Assembly (NCBI GenBank): GCA_003149635.1
Contig: QCWI01000001.1
Location: 141,959 to 205,958 of the forward strand
Length of the DNA stretch: 64,000 bases
Source: Fluviicola sp. XM-24bin1
GTDB lineage: Bacteria; Bacteroidota; Bacteroidia; Flavobacteriales_D; Crocinitomicaceae
Direction of reading: 5' to 3'
Under the pieces are notes generated by a model. That model was not told the origin of the DNA. It saw only the letters and a program-made list of their open reading frames with translations, and ran no database searches. A program made the translations under genes and the position numbers. Below, piece by piece: positions 9,183-19,180 of the stretch (the first letter of the stretch is position 1; the number at the start of each line of letters is the position of its first letter).

Positions 9183-12100
9183 TTGATAACGAATATACTA
9201 CACACGAAACTAACAATACTACTTTGCCTTGTCGGGGCAACGTTGGGACATGCTCAGACAGAGGATGAGGATACCTTGATATATCCGATTCAGCCAACGT
9301 ACGACCCTACTCAAACGACCAATCAAAGTTTTGATCTTGGTGACCCATCCGGAGTCAACCAAACCATTGTTTACGATCCAATTACGGGAACGTACATTTT
9401 TACAGAGACCATCGGAAACAACTTGGATTACCGCAATCCGTCGGTAATGACTTTCGATGAGTACGTGGAATACGAACGCCAAAAGGCACTTCAAGCAAAC
9501 TGGCGCGATCGTATTGACGAACAAACAGAGGAAAGTCAACCTTTCCAATTACCCATTAAGATTGATAGTAAAGTATTCGAGAACTTCTTTGGATCAGATG
9601 AAATTGTCATCACCCCGCAAGGGAACGTGGAACTTTCATTTGGTGTAAACTCATCTCGTTACGACAACCCAATCTTGCCGGTACGTCAAAGAAGAATTAC
9701 ACGATTCGATTTCCAACAGCAGATCAAATTGAACCTTACAGGACAAATTGGTACCAAGTTGAAAATCAATACTAGCTACGATACACAAGCTGCGTTCAAC
9801 TTTGACAATATTTCCACGCTTGAATACGCAGGTAACGAAGATCAAATCGTTCAGAAGATTGCATTAGGAAACGTTTCCTTCAATCCTCCAACGGCCTTGA
9901 TTCCAAGTTCTCAAACCTTGTTTGGGGCGAGCACGCAATTGCGATTCGGAAAAACATACGTGGATTTGATTGCCGCTTCACAACGTGGTCAACGAAAAGA
10001 AATCACGATTGAAGGAGAAGCTCAGCAACAGCGTTTTGAGTTGACGGCTGATAATTACGAGCAAAACCGACACTATTTCATCAACCATTACCATCGCGAT
10101 CACTACAACGAAGCCATGGCGACCCTTCCAATTGCCAACACTACGATCAACATTACACGTATCGAAGTTTGGGTAACCAACCGAAACGCAACCACTGAGA
10201 ATACACGAAACATTTTGGCATTCGCCGATTTGGGGGAATCTCGTCAAGAAAACTGTGAAGGCGATCCAGGAAACTATTGGATTGAAGAATTGCCAGACAA
10301 CGATGCGAACGGATTGTACGCTTGGGCATCCGTGAATCCGCTAGTGCGTGGATTTGTGAACTCTGTTTCGGCCTTATCGTCGCAAGTAGTTCAGCCAGGG
10401 CCTTTCCAACAAGCCATTCACTACGAAAAAGTGGAAAACGCTCGTAAGCTTTCCGAACAAGAATTTACCTACAATGCACAGTTAGGATTCGTTTCCTTGA
10501 ACTTACCATTGAACAATGATGAAGTTCTTGGGGTAGCTTACGAATACACCTATAGAGGAGAAACGTATCAAGTTGGGGAATTGTCTACAGACGGCTCTTC
10601 AGGTCAAGATGCCTTGATCTTGAAAATGTTGCGTCCAACTTTATTGAATCCAAACACGAATACGTGGGATTTGATGATGAAAAACGTTTATTCAATCGGA
10701 GCGTACCAATTGGATCAGCAAGGATTCCGAATGGACGTGATGTACAACAACCCGGAAACATCCGTTCTAGGGCCGTTCTTACCAGCTGAAAACTTTGGAT
10801 TGGATCCAAATACCAGTGCTTTGGCTGAACAGCAGTTGGTGACCTTGATCGATATGGATAAAATCAACTACAACTACCAGCCGTTCTCGGATGGGGTATT
10901 TGATTTTGTGCCGTTGGAATTCGATGGAACGGAACGAAACAGAATTGTAAATGCAGGTACCATTAACACACGCAATGGACGTGTTTATTTCTCAACTATT
11001 GAGCCCTTCGGTACCACATTAGAAGCAAAATTGTTATCAGAAGGGGTGGCGCCCTCTTTAGTTGATGGAGTGGTATTCCAAGAGCTTTACGATTCGACAC
11101 AAATTGCGGCGCAGTTAATTCCTGCAAAGAATCGTTTCTCATTCTCAGGTCAATACCAGTCATCGATTAGTTCGGATATTCCGCTGAACGTATTGAACGT
11201 TCCAGAAGGTGGGGTAACGGTTACAGCGGGTGGATTGCAATTGATCGAAGGTGTTGATTACACGGTTGATTACAACCTAGGTCGTGTAAAAATCCTGAAC
11301 TCTGGAGTTTTGGAGGCAGGAACGCCGATCAATATCTCAGTAGAGAGTAATAACGTATTTGGATTCCAAGCTCGATCGCTCATTGGTTCCCGCGTTTCGC
11401 ATCGATTCAGTGATCGATTCAATGTTGGAGCCACATGGATGCGCATGATGGAGCGTCCGGTAACGCAAAAAGTGGATATCGGTAGTGAGCCATACAAGAA
11501 CAACATTTTAGGAGCAGATATCCAGTTCAGTGCTGATGTTCCGTTCTTGACGAAAATGGTCGATTTCCTACCGGGAATCTCAACCAAAGCGAAATCAACC
11601 ATCGATTTCCAAGGAGAATTTGCACACTTGATTCCAGGACAGCCCCGCGTCATTAACCGAGACGGAACTTCCTACATTGATGATTTTGAAGGAGCTCAAA
11701 GTACAATCGACCTTCGTTCTTTCACGGCATGGAATTTAGCAACGGTTCCTCAAGGACAGCCTGACTTGTTCCCTGAAGCGAACTCATTGAACTTAAGTTC
11801 ACGATTCAAAACAGCGAAGATTGCGTGGTACGTAATTGACCCGTATTTCTACCAAACTTCGGAGTGGACATCTGATCAAAATCAGATTTCGGATAGCCGT
11901 ATGCGATTGGTACAATTCCAAGAGATTTGGCCAAATCAGGTCAACCAATACGGAACGCCGACGAACGTACCTGTTCTTGACCTTGCATACTATCCAACGG
12001 AGCGTGGAATGTACAACTACGATACCACGAACACGGTAAATCCTGATGGAACGTTTACCGATCCTCAAAACCGTTGGGGAGGGATCATGCGCGCGTTGAC

Positions 12101-15100
12101 GACGAACAACTTCGAGCAAACAAACATTGAGTACATTCAGTTCTGGTTATTGGATCCGTTCAATGATGATGCAGAGGCGGTGAATCCAGGAAATCACAGT
12201 GGTGGAGATTTGTACTTCAACCTTGGAAATATTTCAGAGGACATCTTGCCGGATTCGCGTAAGAGTTTCGAGCACGGATTGCCGACATCAACGACTGCCA
12301 CAACGAACAATATTGATACTACCATCTGGGCCCGAGTATCTACGCAGCAGGTTATTGTGAATGCTTTTGATGCAAGCACTGACTCTCGTGCAAATCAAGA
12401 CGTCGGTATAGATGGATGGAGCAGTGCAGATGAAGTAGCTGCCTACCAAAACTTCATTAACTGGGTGAACGTAGCACCGTTGGATCCAGATGCAAGAGCC
12501 AAACTTTTGGCCGATCCATCTTCGGATGATTACAACTATTATCGTGATGATGATTACGATGCGGCGGACTTAAATATCCTAGAGCGCTACAAGCAGTTCA
12601 ACGGGATGGAAGGAAACTCGCCAACGACGGAAATGTCGGCGGCCTTGAACGGACAAGGTTATCCAACATTGGGATCGAATACGCCGGATATTGAGGATAT
12701 CAATCAAGATAACAACCTTTCTGAAACGGAAAGCTACTTCCAGTACAAGATCAGTTTGCGTCCGCAGGACATGATTGTAGGTCAGAACTACATCATCTCT
12801 TCTCAGGATTATACAGTTGGAACGCCGCAAGGAAACAAGGTCGAGACTTGGTACCAGTTCCGAGTTCCAGTCGTAGATTTTGAAAAGCGCGTAAACGGTA
12901 TTACCGATTTCCGTTCGATTCGTTTCATGCGAATGTTCTTGAAAGAATTCGATGAAGAAGTAGTACTTCGATTCGCTCGCTTGGAATTCATCCGTGGAGA
13001 ATGGCGTCGTTACGCTGAGGATTTGACGGAGCCAGGAGATGGTGTAACTGTTGATCCAAACTTGACAACATTTAACATTGGTGCTGTAAACATTCAGGAA
13101 AACGAGCAGCGTTCTCCGGTACAATATGTAATTCCTCCGGGAATTCAGCAAGAGATTGACCCATCACAGCCAATCCAACGTCCATTGAACGAACAATCCT
13201 TGATGTTGGAAGTGTGTAACCTTCAGGATGGAGATGCACGTGCAGCCTTCCGTAATGTTCAGTTCGACGTTCGTACATACAAGCGTTTGAAGATGTTCGT
13301 ACACGGTGAGGCCGTTGCAGGAGCTTCAACTCCATTGAACGATCAGGACGTAACGGTATTCATCCGATTGGGAACAGATTTCACAGATAACTATTACGAA
13401 TACGAAGTTCCGGTTCACATAACGGCACCGGGATCAAGTTCGGATATCGAAATTTGGCCAGAGATCAACAACATTGATATTGAATTCCAAAACCTTTTGG
13501 ATTTAAAACAAGATCGTAATTCCGCTGTGGTATCAGGTACTCCAGGAGCAGCGAACAATGTGGTGTACGAGAAGAAATTGCCAGATCAGGAGCGCATCAT
13601 TCGTGTAAAAGGAAATCCAAACCTTCAGGGAATGAAGACCATTATGATTGGTGTTCGCAACCCGGGAGAGAATTCTCACGAGTTGGATACCTGGACGGAA
13701 GATGGATTGGAAAAATGTGCCGTAATCTGGGTGAACGAATTGCGTTTGACGGATTTCGTAGACGAAGGAGGATCTGCAGCAACGGCCAGTATGCGTGTAC
13801 AATTTGCCGACTTTGCTAACCTGAATATGTCAGCGAATTACTCAGGAATTAACTGGGGAACTGTTGATAGCCGCGTTCAGGAACGTCAGCGTAACCAACA
13901 GTTCGGATTCGACTTGAACGCCAATGTTCAATTGGGTCAGTTCTTCGGACGTAAAGCACGCGTTACCTTGCCGTTCTTCTACGCATATTCCGTTGGAATT
14001 GTGAATCCTGAGTTCGATCCTTTCAACCCGGATATCAAGCTTTCTGAGTACGATGATTTGGCCGAACGCCGCCGTCGATCACGATTAGGGCAAGACTTTG
14101 CTGAGCGTCGATCGTACAACTTCTCAGGAGTTCGTAAAGAACTGAAAGCCGGAGCTACAAATCGTTTCTGGCGTGTTTCTAACTGGACGGCTTCGTACGC
14201 ATTCACGGAAAACCGATTGCGTGATTTCAATACTAAGTACGATAACACGAAGACTTGGACAGGTAATTTGACGTACAATTACTCTTTCAATTCGCGCCCG
14301 TTCATGCCGTTTAAGAACAGTAAGTTCTTGAAGAAATCGAAATGGTTCAAGATCATTCAGGATATCAACTTCTATCCGATGCCGAAGAACATCTCATTCG
14401 GAAACGATATCATGCGTTCGTACAACGAACGTGAAATCCGTAATACGATTGACACGTCGTTCTCATTCCGTCCGGTATTCGTAAAGCAATTCGATTGGAA
14501 CAGAAATTACAACCTCGGTTGGGATTTGACACGTAAGTTGAAATTCCAGTTCACTGCAACGAACCGTTCTTTGTTCAAAGAAGCAGACGGACGTGTTGAC
14601 AGAAGAACAGGCGACGGTTGGGAGGAATTTACTGACAGCGTTTCCCGCCAATTGGCAACTTTGGGTACACCGATGGATTACACGCACAATTACTCGTTTA
14701 GCTACACCATTCCATTCGATCAAATTCCAGCAACGGATTGGATCAATGGTAACGTGAAGTACTCAGGAACGTACAATTGGCAGCGAGGTCCACTGGCACA
14801 ACCAGAATTTGGAAATACGATCCAAAACAGTCGTAATATCAACTTTACAGCACAGGCGAACTTCACGAATCTTTACAATAAGATTCCTTGGTTGAAACGT
14901 GTTAATTCAGACGGAAGAAGTTCACGTGGTGGCCCACGAGGTACTGCTGTGAATCCAAGAAGAAATGCTACGGACGGGCCAACGACGAACTCGTCGCCAG
15001 AGAACACGAAATTGAAAAAACCAGAGCCTCCAAAACCAGTGGAGGACATGACGAAGAAAGAGAAGCGTAAGTGGGAGCGAACGTTGAAGAAATGGGAACG

Positions 15101-16568
15101 CAAAGTGAAGCGTGAAGAGAAACGCGAGAAACGCGGAGGAAAAGTGCATCCAGTTGCTGGGTTTACGGCACGTGCGTTGATGAGTGTTCGAAACGTTTCA
15201 GGAACGTATAGCCTTACGAACGGAACAGTGCTTCCAGGATACAATCAAGAAGTTGGATTGTTAGGATTCAATCCAAGTTTCAATTCAGGATTGGGCGGAT
15301 TCATCTTCGGCCAGCAGCGCGTGGATGTGTACGGAAGACCAACAGGATACGATATGGCGACCACAGCGGCAGCAAATGGTTGGTTGGTTACGGAAGAAGG
15401 ATTGAACCGTCAGTACACGAATACTAGCAATCAGACTTTGAATCTACGTTCTACTTTGCAACCGTTGAAGGATCTTTCCATTGAGTTGTCATTGAACAGA
15501 ACATATTCAACAAGTCAGACAGAATTCTTCCGCTTTAATCCGCTGTTAGGAACGGAGGGTGAATTTGAAGCACAATCGCCATTTGAGACGCGTACTTTGA
15601 CTTACTCGAATGTATCCTTCAGTTCAGCGTTTACAACGCTTGGTGGAGACTTCGAATCATCGGTATTCGATCGATTGTTGGCGAACCGTCAGGAGGTATC
15701 ACAGCTCTTGGGAAGTCAAAACCCGAATTCAAATCAGTTGACGTCAGGATACTTCGATGGATATGGAGATACTCAGCAAGATGTAGTAATAGGTGCCTTT
15801 ATGACATCGTTCTCAAACAGAAGTGTGAGCGATCGCAACGTGAATCCGATTCAGAACATGCCATTGCCAAACTGGTCATTGAACTACAACGGATTGAAGA
15901 ATTTCGAGTTCATGAAGAACAAGTTGAAAAACTTCGTGATTCGCCACTCATACAGCAACACGGTGAGTGTGTCTGGAATGCAAACGAACTTGAATGCAAC
16001 ATTCGATAACGGTGGATTCGCAACAGCGCGTGACTTGAACAACAACTTTATTCCTGGAATGGTGGTTCAAAACATCGCGGTATCAGAGCGCTTCTCTCCA
16101 TTGATTGGATTGGATGCGACATGGATGATCAAAACGAAAGGGAAACCACAAGGATTGATCACGAAGTTCGAATACAAGAAAGATCGTAACGCGACCTTGT
16201 CATTGAACAACAATCAGGTGACAGAGATTCTTGGAAACGAGTGGGTGATTGGTACAGGATACAAGTTTACTCAGGTGAAATTGCCATTCGGTAAGATCAA
16301 GCCAAACGATTTGAATGTTCGCGTCGATATTTCCTTCCGTGACAACCTTACAGTTATTCGTAAGATCAGTGAGGAAACGAATCAGGCAACAGCTGGTCAG
16401 CGCGTAGTTTCAATCCGATCTTCTGCAGATTACAATTTGAATAAGTACCTTGTGGTATCGTTCTATTACGATCAAACGGTGAATACACCGAAAGTAACGA
16501 CGTCATTCCCAACTGGAAACTTGAGTACGGGACTTCGTCTACGATTTAACCTTGCAGGAGTACAATAA
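9183..16568 (+). CDS. sprA: SprA, T9SS outer-membrane translocon
   Basis: At 2461 residues this is a full-length SprA (Sov), the giant single-chain beta-barrel pore through which T9SS cargo crosses the outer membrane; in gliding species it is also needed for motility. A signal peptide (about 1-25, ending GHAQ) follows a TTG start, and no Met occurs until about residue 88, so the TTG is required. The rest is dominated by aromatic, amphipathic beta strands. A very basic stretch rich in Lys, Arg and Glu lies at about residues 1940-1990. The gene overlaps the downstream GNAT start by TAATG. The T9SS cargo at 4246, 52485 and 62333 would depend on it. Confidence 0.97.
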   Translation: MITNILHTKLTILLCLVGATLGHAQTEDEDTLIYPIQPTYDPTQTTNQSFDLGDPSGVNQTIVYDPITGTYIFTETIGNNLDYRNPSVMTFDEYVEYERQKALQANWRDRIDEQTEESQPFQLPIKIDSKVFENFFGSDEIVITPQGNVELSFGVNSSRYDNPILPVRQRRITRFDFQQQIKLNLTGQIGTKLKINTSYDTQAAFNFDNISTLEYAGNEDQIVQKIALGNVSFNPPTALIPSSQTLFGASTQLRFGKTYVDLIAASQRGQRKEITIEGEAQQQRFELTADNYEQNRHYFINHYHRDHYNEAMATLPIANTTINITRIEVWVTNRNATTENTRNILAFADLGESRQENCEGDPGNYWIEELPDNDANGLYAWASVNPLVRGFVNSVSALSSQVVQPGPFQQAIHYEKVENARKLSEQEFTYNAQLGFVSLNLPLNNDEVLGVAYEYTYRGETYQVGELSTDGSSGQDALILKMLRPTLLNPNTNTWDLMMKNVYSIGAYQLDQQGFRMDVMYNNPETSVLGPFLPAENFGLDPNTSALAEQQLVTLIDMDKINYNYQPFSDGVFDFVPLEFDGTERNRIVNAGTINTRNGRVYFSTIEPFGTTLEAKLLSEGVAPSLVDGVVFQELYDSTQIAAQLIPAKNRFSFSGQYQSSISSDIPLNVLNVPEGGVTVTAGGLQLIEGVDYTVDYNLGRVKILNSGVLEAGTPINISVESNNVFGFQARSLIGSRVSHRFSDRFNVGATWMRMMERPVTQKVDIGSEPYKNNILGADIQFSADVPFLTKMVDFLPGISTKAKSTIDFQGEFAHLIPGQPRVINRDGTSYIDDFEGAQSTIDLRSFTAWNLATVPQGQPDLFPEANSLNLSSRFKTAKIAWYVIDPYFYQTSEWTSDQNQISDSRMRLVQFQEIWPNQVNQYGTPTNVPVLDLAYYPTERGMYNYDTTNTVNPDGTFTDPQNRWGGIMRALTTNNFEQTNIEYIQFWLLDPFNDDAEAVNPGNHSGGDLYFNLGNISEDILPDSRKSFEHGLPTSTTATTNNIDTTIWARVSTQQVIVNAFDASTDSRANQDVGIDGWSSADEVAAYQNFINWVNVAPLDPDARAKLLADPSSDDYNYYRDDDYDAADLNILERYKQFNGMEGNSPTTEMSAALNGQGYPTLGSNTPDIEDINQDNNLSETESYFQYKISLRPQDMIVGQNYIISSQDYTVGTPQGNKVETWYQFRVPVVDFEKRVNGITDFRSIRFMRMFLKEFDEEVVLRFARLEFIRGEWRRYAEDLTEPGDGVTVDPNLTTFNIGAVNIQENEQRSPVQYVIPPGIQQEIDPSQPIQRPLNEQSLMLEVCNLQDGDARAAFRNVQFDVRTYKRLKMFVHGEAVAGASTPLNDQDVTVFIRLGTDFTDNYYEYEVPVHITAPGSSSDIEIWPEINNIDIEFQNLLDLKQDRNSAVVSGTPGAANNVVYEKKLPDQERIIRVKGNPNLQGMKTIMIGVRNPGENSHELDTWTEDGLEKCAVIWVNELRLTDFVDEGGSAATASMRVQFADFANLNMSANYSGINWGTVDSRVQERQRNQQFGFDLNANVQLGQFFGRKARVTLPFFYAYSVGIVNPEFDPFNPDIKLSEYDDLAERRRRSRLGQDFAERRSYNFSGVRKELKAGATNRFWRVSNWTASYAFTENRLRDFNTKYDNTKTWTGNLTYNYSFNSRPFMPFKNSKFLKKSKWFKIIQDINFYPMPKNISFGNDIMRSYNEREIRNTIDTSFSFRPVFVKQFDWNRNYNLGWDLTRKLKFQFTATNRSLFKEADGRVDRRTGDGWEEFTDSVSRQLATLGTPMDYTHNYSFSYTIPFDQIPATDWINGNVKYSGTYNWQRGPLAQPEFGNTIQNSRNINFTAQANFTNLYNKIPWLKRVNSDGRSSRGGPRGTAVNPRRNATDGPTTNSSPENTKLKKPEPPKPVEDMTKKEKRKWERTLKKWERKVKREEKREKRGGKVHPVAGFTARALMSVRNVSGTYSLTNGTVLPGYNQEVGLLGFNPSFNSGLGGFIFGQQRVDVYGRPTGYDMATTAAANGWLVTEEGLNRQYTNTSNQTLNLRSTLQPLKDLSIELSLNRTYSTSQTEFFRFNPLLGTEGEFEAQSPFETRTLTYSNVSFSSAFTTLGGDFESSVFDRLLANRQEVSQLLGSQNPNSNQLTSGYFDGYGDTQQDVVIGAFMTSFSNRSVSDRNVNPIQNMPLPNWSLNYNGLKNFEFMKNKLKNFVIRHSYSNTVSVSGMQTNLNATFDNGGFATARDLNNNFIPGMVVQNIAVSERFSPLIGLDATWMIKTKGKPQGLITKFEYKKDRNATLSLNNNQVTEILGNEWVIGTGYKFTQVKLPFGKIKPNDLNVRVDISFRDNLTVIRKISEETNQATAGQRVVSIRSSADYNLNKYLVVSFYYDQTVNTPKVTTSFPTGNLSTGLRLRFNLAGVQ

Positions 16569-17026
16569 TGATCATTCGTAAAGCGCAACGCGGAGATGAA
16601 CAAGCCATTCTTGATTTGATCAAAGGATTGGCTGAGTTCGAAAAAGAGCCGGACGCTGTAGTAAATACAGCAGAGAAACTAGCAGAAGATTTATTCGATA
16701 ATGAATTGTGTGAAGCTTTGGTAATAGCTTTTCCTGAACGCGTAATTGGATTCGCTTTGTATTATATGGCGTATTCCACTTGGAAAGGGCAAATCTTGTA
16801 TCTGGAGGACTTATACGTGCTTCCTGAATACCGTGGTACCGGTGCTGGATCCAAACTCTTTGATAAAATCGTGAATATCGCAAAAGAGCGCAATTGTGCT
16901 CGCATGGATTGGCAAGTCTTAGACTGGAACGATGATGCGATTGCCTTCTACGAGCGCAAAGGAGCTACCATCGACAAAGATTGGTACAACGGGAGGATGT
17001 TCTTTCCGGAGAATGAAGGGAAGTGA
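16568..17026 (+). CDS. GNAT N-acetyltransferase, diamine acetyltransferase-like
   Basis: A 152-residue Gcn5-related acetyltransferase that transfers acetyl from acetyl-CoA to an amine. The acetyl-CoA loop is YRGTGAGSKL (about 93-102), preceded by LEDLYVLPE and followed by VLDWNDDAIAFYERKGA. That order is like spermidine/spermine acetyltransferases (SSAT), so a polyamine or similar small amine is a fair guess, not shown. Its ATG overlaps the sprA stop (TAATG), implying translational coupling, though I know no functional link to secretion. Confidence 0.88.
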   Translation: MIIRKAQRGDEQAILDLIKGLAEFEKEPDAVVNTAEKLAEDLFDNELCEALVIAFPERVIGFALYYMAYSTWKGQILYLEDLYVLPEYRGTGAGSKLFDKIVNIAKERNCARMDWQVLDWNDDAIAFYERKGATIDKDWYNGRMFFPENEGK

Positions 17027-17049
17027 CTTAAAAGAGTTGAATCCTCAAA

Positions 17050-17133
17050 TCACCCTCCCAAGACCTCCCTCAAGGGAGGAGGGATTAAATCGTCATCTTC
17101 TCTCCCCTTGAGGGGAGAATTGAAGAGGGGTGA
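17050..17133. repeat. Small inverted-repeat element (REP/MITE-like)
   Basis: An 84-bp imperfect inverted repeat. The outer ends read tcaccctccc and gaggggtga; inside are two palindromic stems, cctccctcaagggagg and ctccccttgaggggag, which resemble one another. It is C/G-rich beside AT-rich flanks and lies between convergent genes. It has the look of the short dispersed palindromic elements of Bacteroidota; no transposase is present. A double transcription terminator is an alternative reading. Confidence 0.65.
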
Positions 17134-17182
17134 CACATGAAATTCAAAAGAACTTAACAATCAATTGAGTCACGAAACTTTT

Positions 17183-17211
17183 TAAAAGTTGGCTGAGGCT
17201 CTCGAAGCCAA
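17183..17211 (-). terminator. Probable terminator of the PhoH-family gene
   Basis: On the minus strand TTGGCT (17211-17206) pairs with AGCCAA (17194-17189), with extra pairing in between, and is followed by CTTTT. It lies just past the stop codon at 17227. Confidence 0.6.
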
Positions 17212-17226
17212 CAATGGAATATCAAA

Positions 17227-18603
17227 TCACAACAACTCATTCGCCAAATTGGCCAATTCTGAGCGTTCTCCTTTTTCGAGTTTCACATGCGCGAACAGCT
17301 TTTCTCCTTTCAAGCGATCTACGAGGTAGGCCAAACCGTTACTGTTTTCGTCTAGGTAAGGTGTATCAATTTGATTGACGTCTCCTGTAAATACAATCTT
17401 GGTATTGTCACCAGCACGGGTAATAATCGTTTTTACTTCGTGTGGCGTCAAGTTTTGCGCCTCGTCAATGATGAACATAATGTTGGATAAACTACGTCCA
17501 CGAATGAAGGCTAGCGGTGTAATAACGAACTTCCCGCTTTCTTCCAGTTCTTCGATGGCTTTGCGCTTACGCTCATTTTCACCGAACTGCGATTTAATGA
17601 ACTTTAGGTTGTCCCACAGCGGCTCCATGTACGGCCCGATCTTATCCTTAGCATCTCCCGGCAAATAACCAATTTCTTTATTCGATAATGGTACAATCGG
17701 ACGGGCTAGGATGATCTGATTGAATTTCTTTTGTTGTTCGAGAGCAGAGGCCAACGCTAAAAGCGTTTTACCCGTTCCTGCGACGCCCATGAGCGCTACC
17801 AGCTTAATTTCAGGATTGCGAAGCGCATTTAAAGCGAATGCTTGTTCCGAGTTCTTAGGTTTCACACCGTAGACAAACTCCTTCTCAATCCGTTCTATAC
17901 GATCCAAGTGCGGATTGTACACTGCCAGTGAGGATGACTTCCCATTTTTCAGAATGTAGTATCCATTTGCCGCTTTGTGATTGCCAAGGATTCCGTCTTC
18001 ATCGATGAATCCTTTCGTGAAGATCTGACGAATTTGCTCTGATTCCACATTCTCCACAGTCACAACGCTAGCAGGTTGAATATTGTCGTTTGAAACTTTC
18101 CCCGTTTCGTAATCTTCAGAAATAATTCCAAGTGCCTTTCCTTTGATGCGTAGGTTGATATCCTTGGTCACCAATGTCACTTCCGTATTCGGAAACTGCT
18201 CCTTTAAATGTAGGGCAGCATTGATGATTTTATGATCGTTTTTACCTCTTGCGTAGACGTCCTCTGCATCAAACGATTTCGGCTGAGCATCCAAAATCAC
18301 CTTAAATTTTCCTTTCCCCTTTCCCAATGGAATCCAATTCTGCAGACTATTGCCCGTAGATAACTTGTCGATAAAACGAATGACTTCTCGTGCTGAAAAG
18401 TTCTTCGTGTCATTACCAATCTTAAACTTGTCCAACTCCTCTAGAACAGTGATTGGAATGGCTACATCGTGCTTATCGAAATTGGTAATAGACTGGTGGT
18501 CGTGCAATAGCACGGATGTATCAAGGACAAATACTTTCTTTTTTCGTGATTTTTTGGTTGATTTTGTGGTGGTTGCTGCAGGCGTGATTGATTTTCGGGG
18601 CAT
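17227..18603 (-). CDS. PIN domain / PhoH-family ATPase
   Basis: A 458-residue protein of the PIN-PhoH (PhoH2, YlaK) type. A Lys-rich N-terminus leads into a PIN nuclease domain (about 23-165) with the first acidic residue Asp28 in VFVLDTS and LEELDKF after it. The C-terminal ATPase has Walker A GVAGTGKT (273-280) and Walker B IMFIIDEAQ (375-383), then FTGDVNQID. Members of this family couple an RNA helicase-like ATPase to a ribonuclease, and in some bacteria form toxin-antitoxin pairs. No small antitoxin gene is visible next to it, so it is probably a stand-alone RNA-processing factor. Confidence 0.92.
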   Translation of the reverse strand: MPRKSITPAATTTKSTKKSRKKKVFVLDTSVLLHDHQSITNFDKHDVAIPITVLEELDKFKIGNDTKNFSAREVIRFIDKLSTGNSLQNWIPLGKGKGKFKVILDAQPKSFDAEDVYARGKNDHKIINAALHLKEQFPNTEVTLVTKDINLRIKGKALGIISEDYETGKVSNDNIQPASVVTVENVESEQIRQIFTKGFIDEDGILGNHKAANGYYILKNGKSSSLAVYNPHLDRIERIEKEFVYGVKPKNSEQAFALNALRNPEIKLVALMGVAGTGKTLLALASALEQQKKFNQIILARPIVPLSNKEIGYLPGDAKDKIGPYMEPLWDNLKFIKSQFGENERKRKAIEELEESGKFVITPLAFIRGRSLSNIMFIIDEAQNLTPHEVKTIITRAGDNTKIVFTGDVNQIDTPYLDENSNGLAYLVDRLKGEKLFAHVKLEKGERSELANLANELL

Positions 18604-18683
18604 AAATTGAATTTTCTATTAAGTTAGGTTTAATCCTACGTATTTCGATGTAAAATTCCGGTGTAGTTTTCTACAATTTGCTG

Positions 18684-18708
18684 TTAAAATCGTTAGTAAC
18701 TTCTAACG
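18684..18708 (-). terminator. Possible weak terminator
   Basis: CGTTAG (18691-18696) and CTAACG (18703-18708) form a perfect 6-bp stem. On the minus strand it is followed by ATTTT, and it lies downstream of the truncated gene at 18750-19082. The T tract is short. Confidence 0.4.
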
Positions 18709-18749
18709 ACCGCCAGCAGTAACGGAATGCGCCCCTTGAAATACTTTTT

Positions 18750-19082
18750 TTAGGAAGATTTTCGTGAAGAATTTCCAAATTTCCAATCCAATCGTACGGT
18801 CAAACTTTGGAAAATATCTGATTCGTATTGATAATAGGCGCTCGCATAGGTTCCGCTTGCCTGAATGCCTTCGATTGTACTCAATCCTGCCGGGTTGTCG
18901 AAACTGGTATTGATGTTGTCCCAACTGCTCACGCTTGTCATACCCATAGCTTCGGATCTGGAATCGGTGGATCGTGCAGCTGCGATGGGTTTGAATAAAT
19001 CATTGCACTCATCAGGTTGTGCAGGTTGTGAATATAGTATTCCAGTTGTAAGTAGCAATAAAGCAATAAGTAGTGTTTTCAT
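18750..19082 (-). pseudogene. Truncated outer-membrane protein gene, PorV-like N-terminus
   Basis: The frame encodes 110 residues. It opens with a clear signal peptide (about 1-19, ending LYSQ). SRSEAMGMTSVS and NPAGLSTIEG then resemble the mature start of PorV/FadL-like outer-membrane proteins, which are normally 300-400 residues. It then jumps to QSLTVRLDWKFGNSSRKSS, which looks like the last beta strand of an outer-membrane barrel. I infer an internal deletion joining an N- and a C-terminal piece, though a small intact periplasmic protein cannot be excluded. A weak terminator follows. Confidence 0.5.
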
Positions 19083-19180
19083 AACCTTGAATAGTAGATT
19101 TCAAAGTCAATACGCCAACGAGAAAAAATTATTGTTGAAATGGCCGCTGTGACTGGCTTTTTAACATTTTAACCGTATAA

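Noticed and set aside
17227-18603. PhoH/PIN gene as a toxin-antitoxin module
   Set aside because: The usual small upstream partner gene is missing, so a stand-alone role is more likely.
18703-18924. Second minus-strand frame overlapping the truncated outer-membrane gene
   Set aside because: It has no signal or family pattern and does not restore a longer outer-membrane protein when joined by a frameshift.
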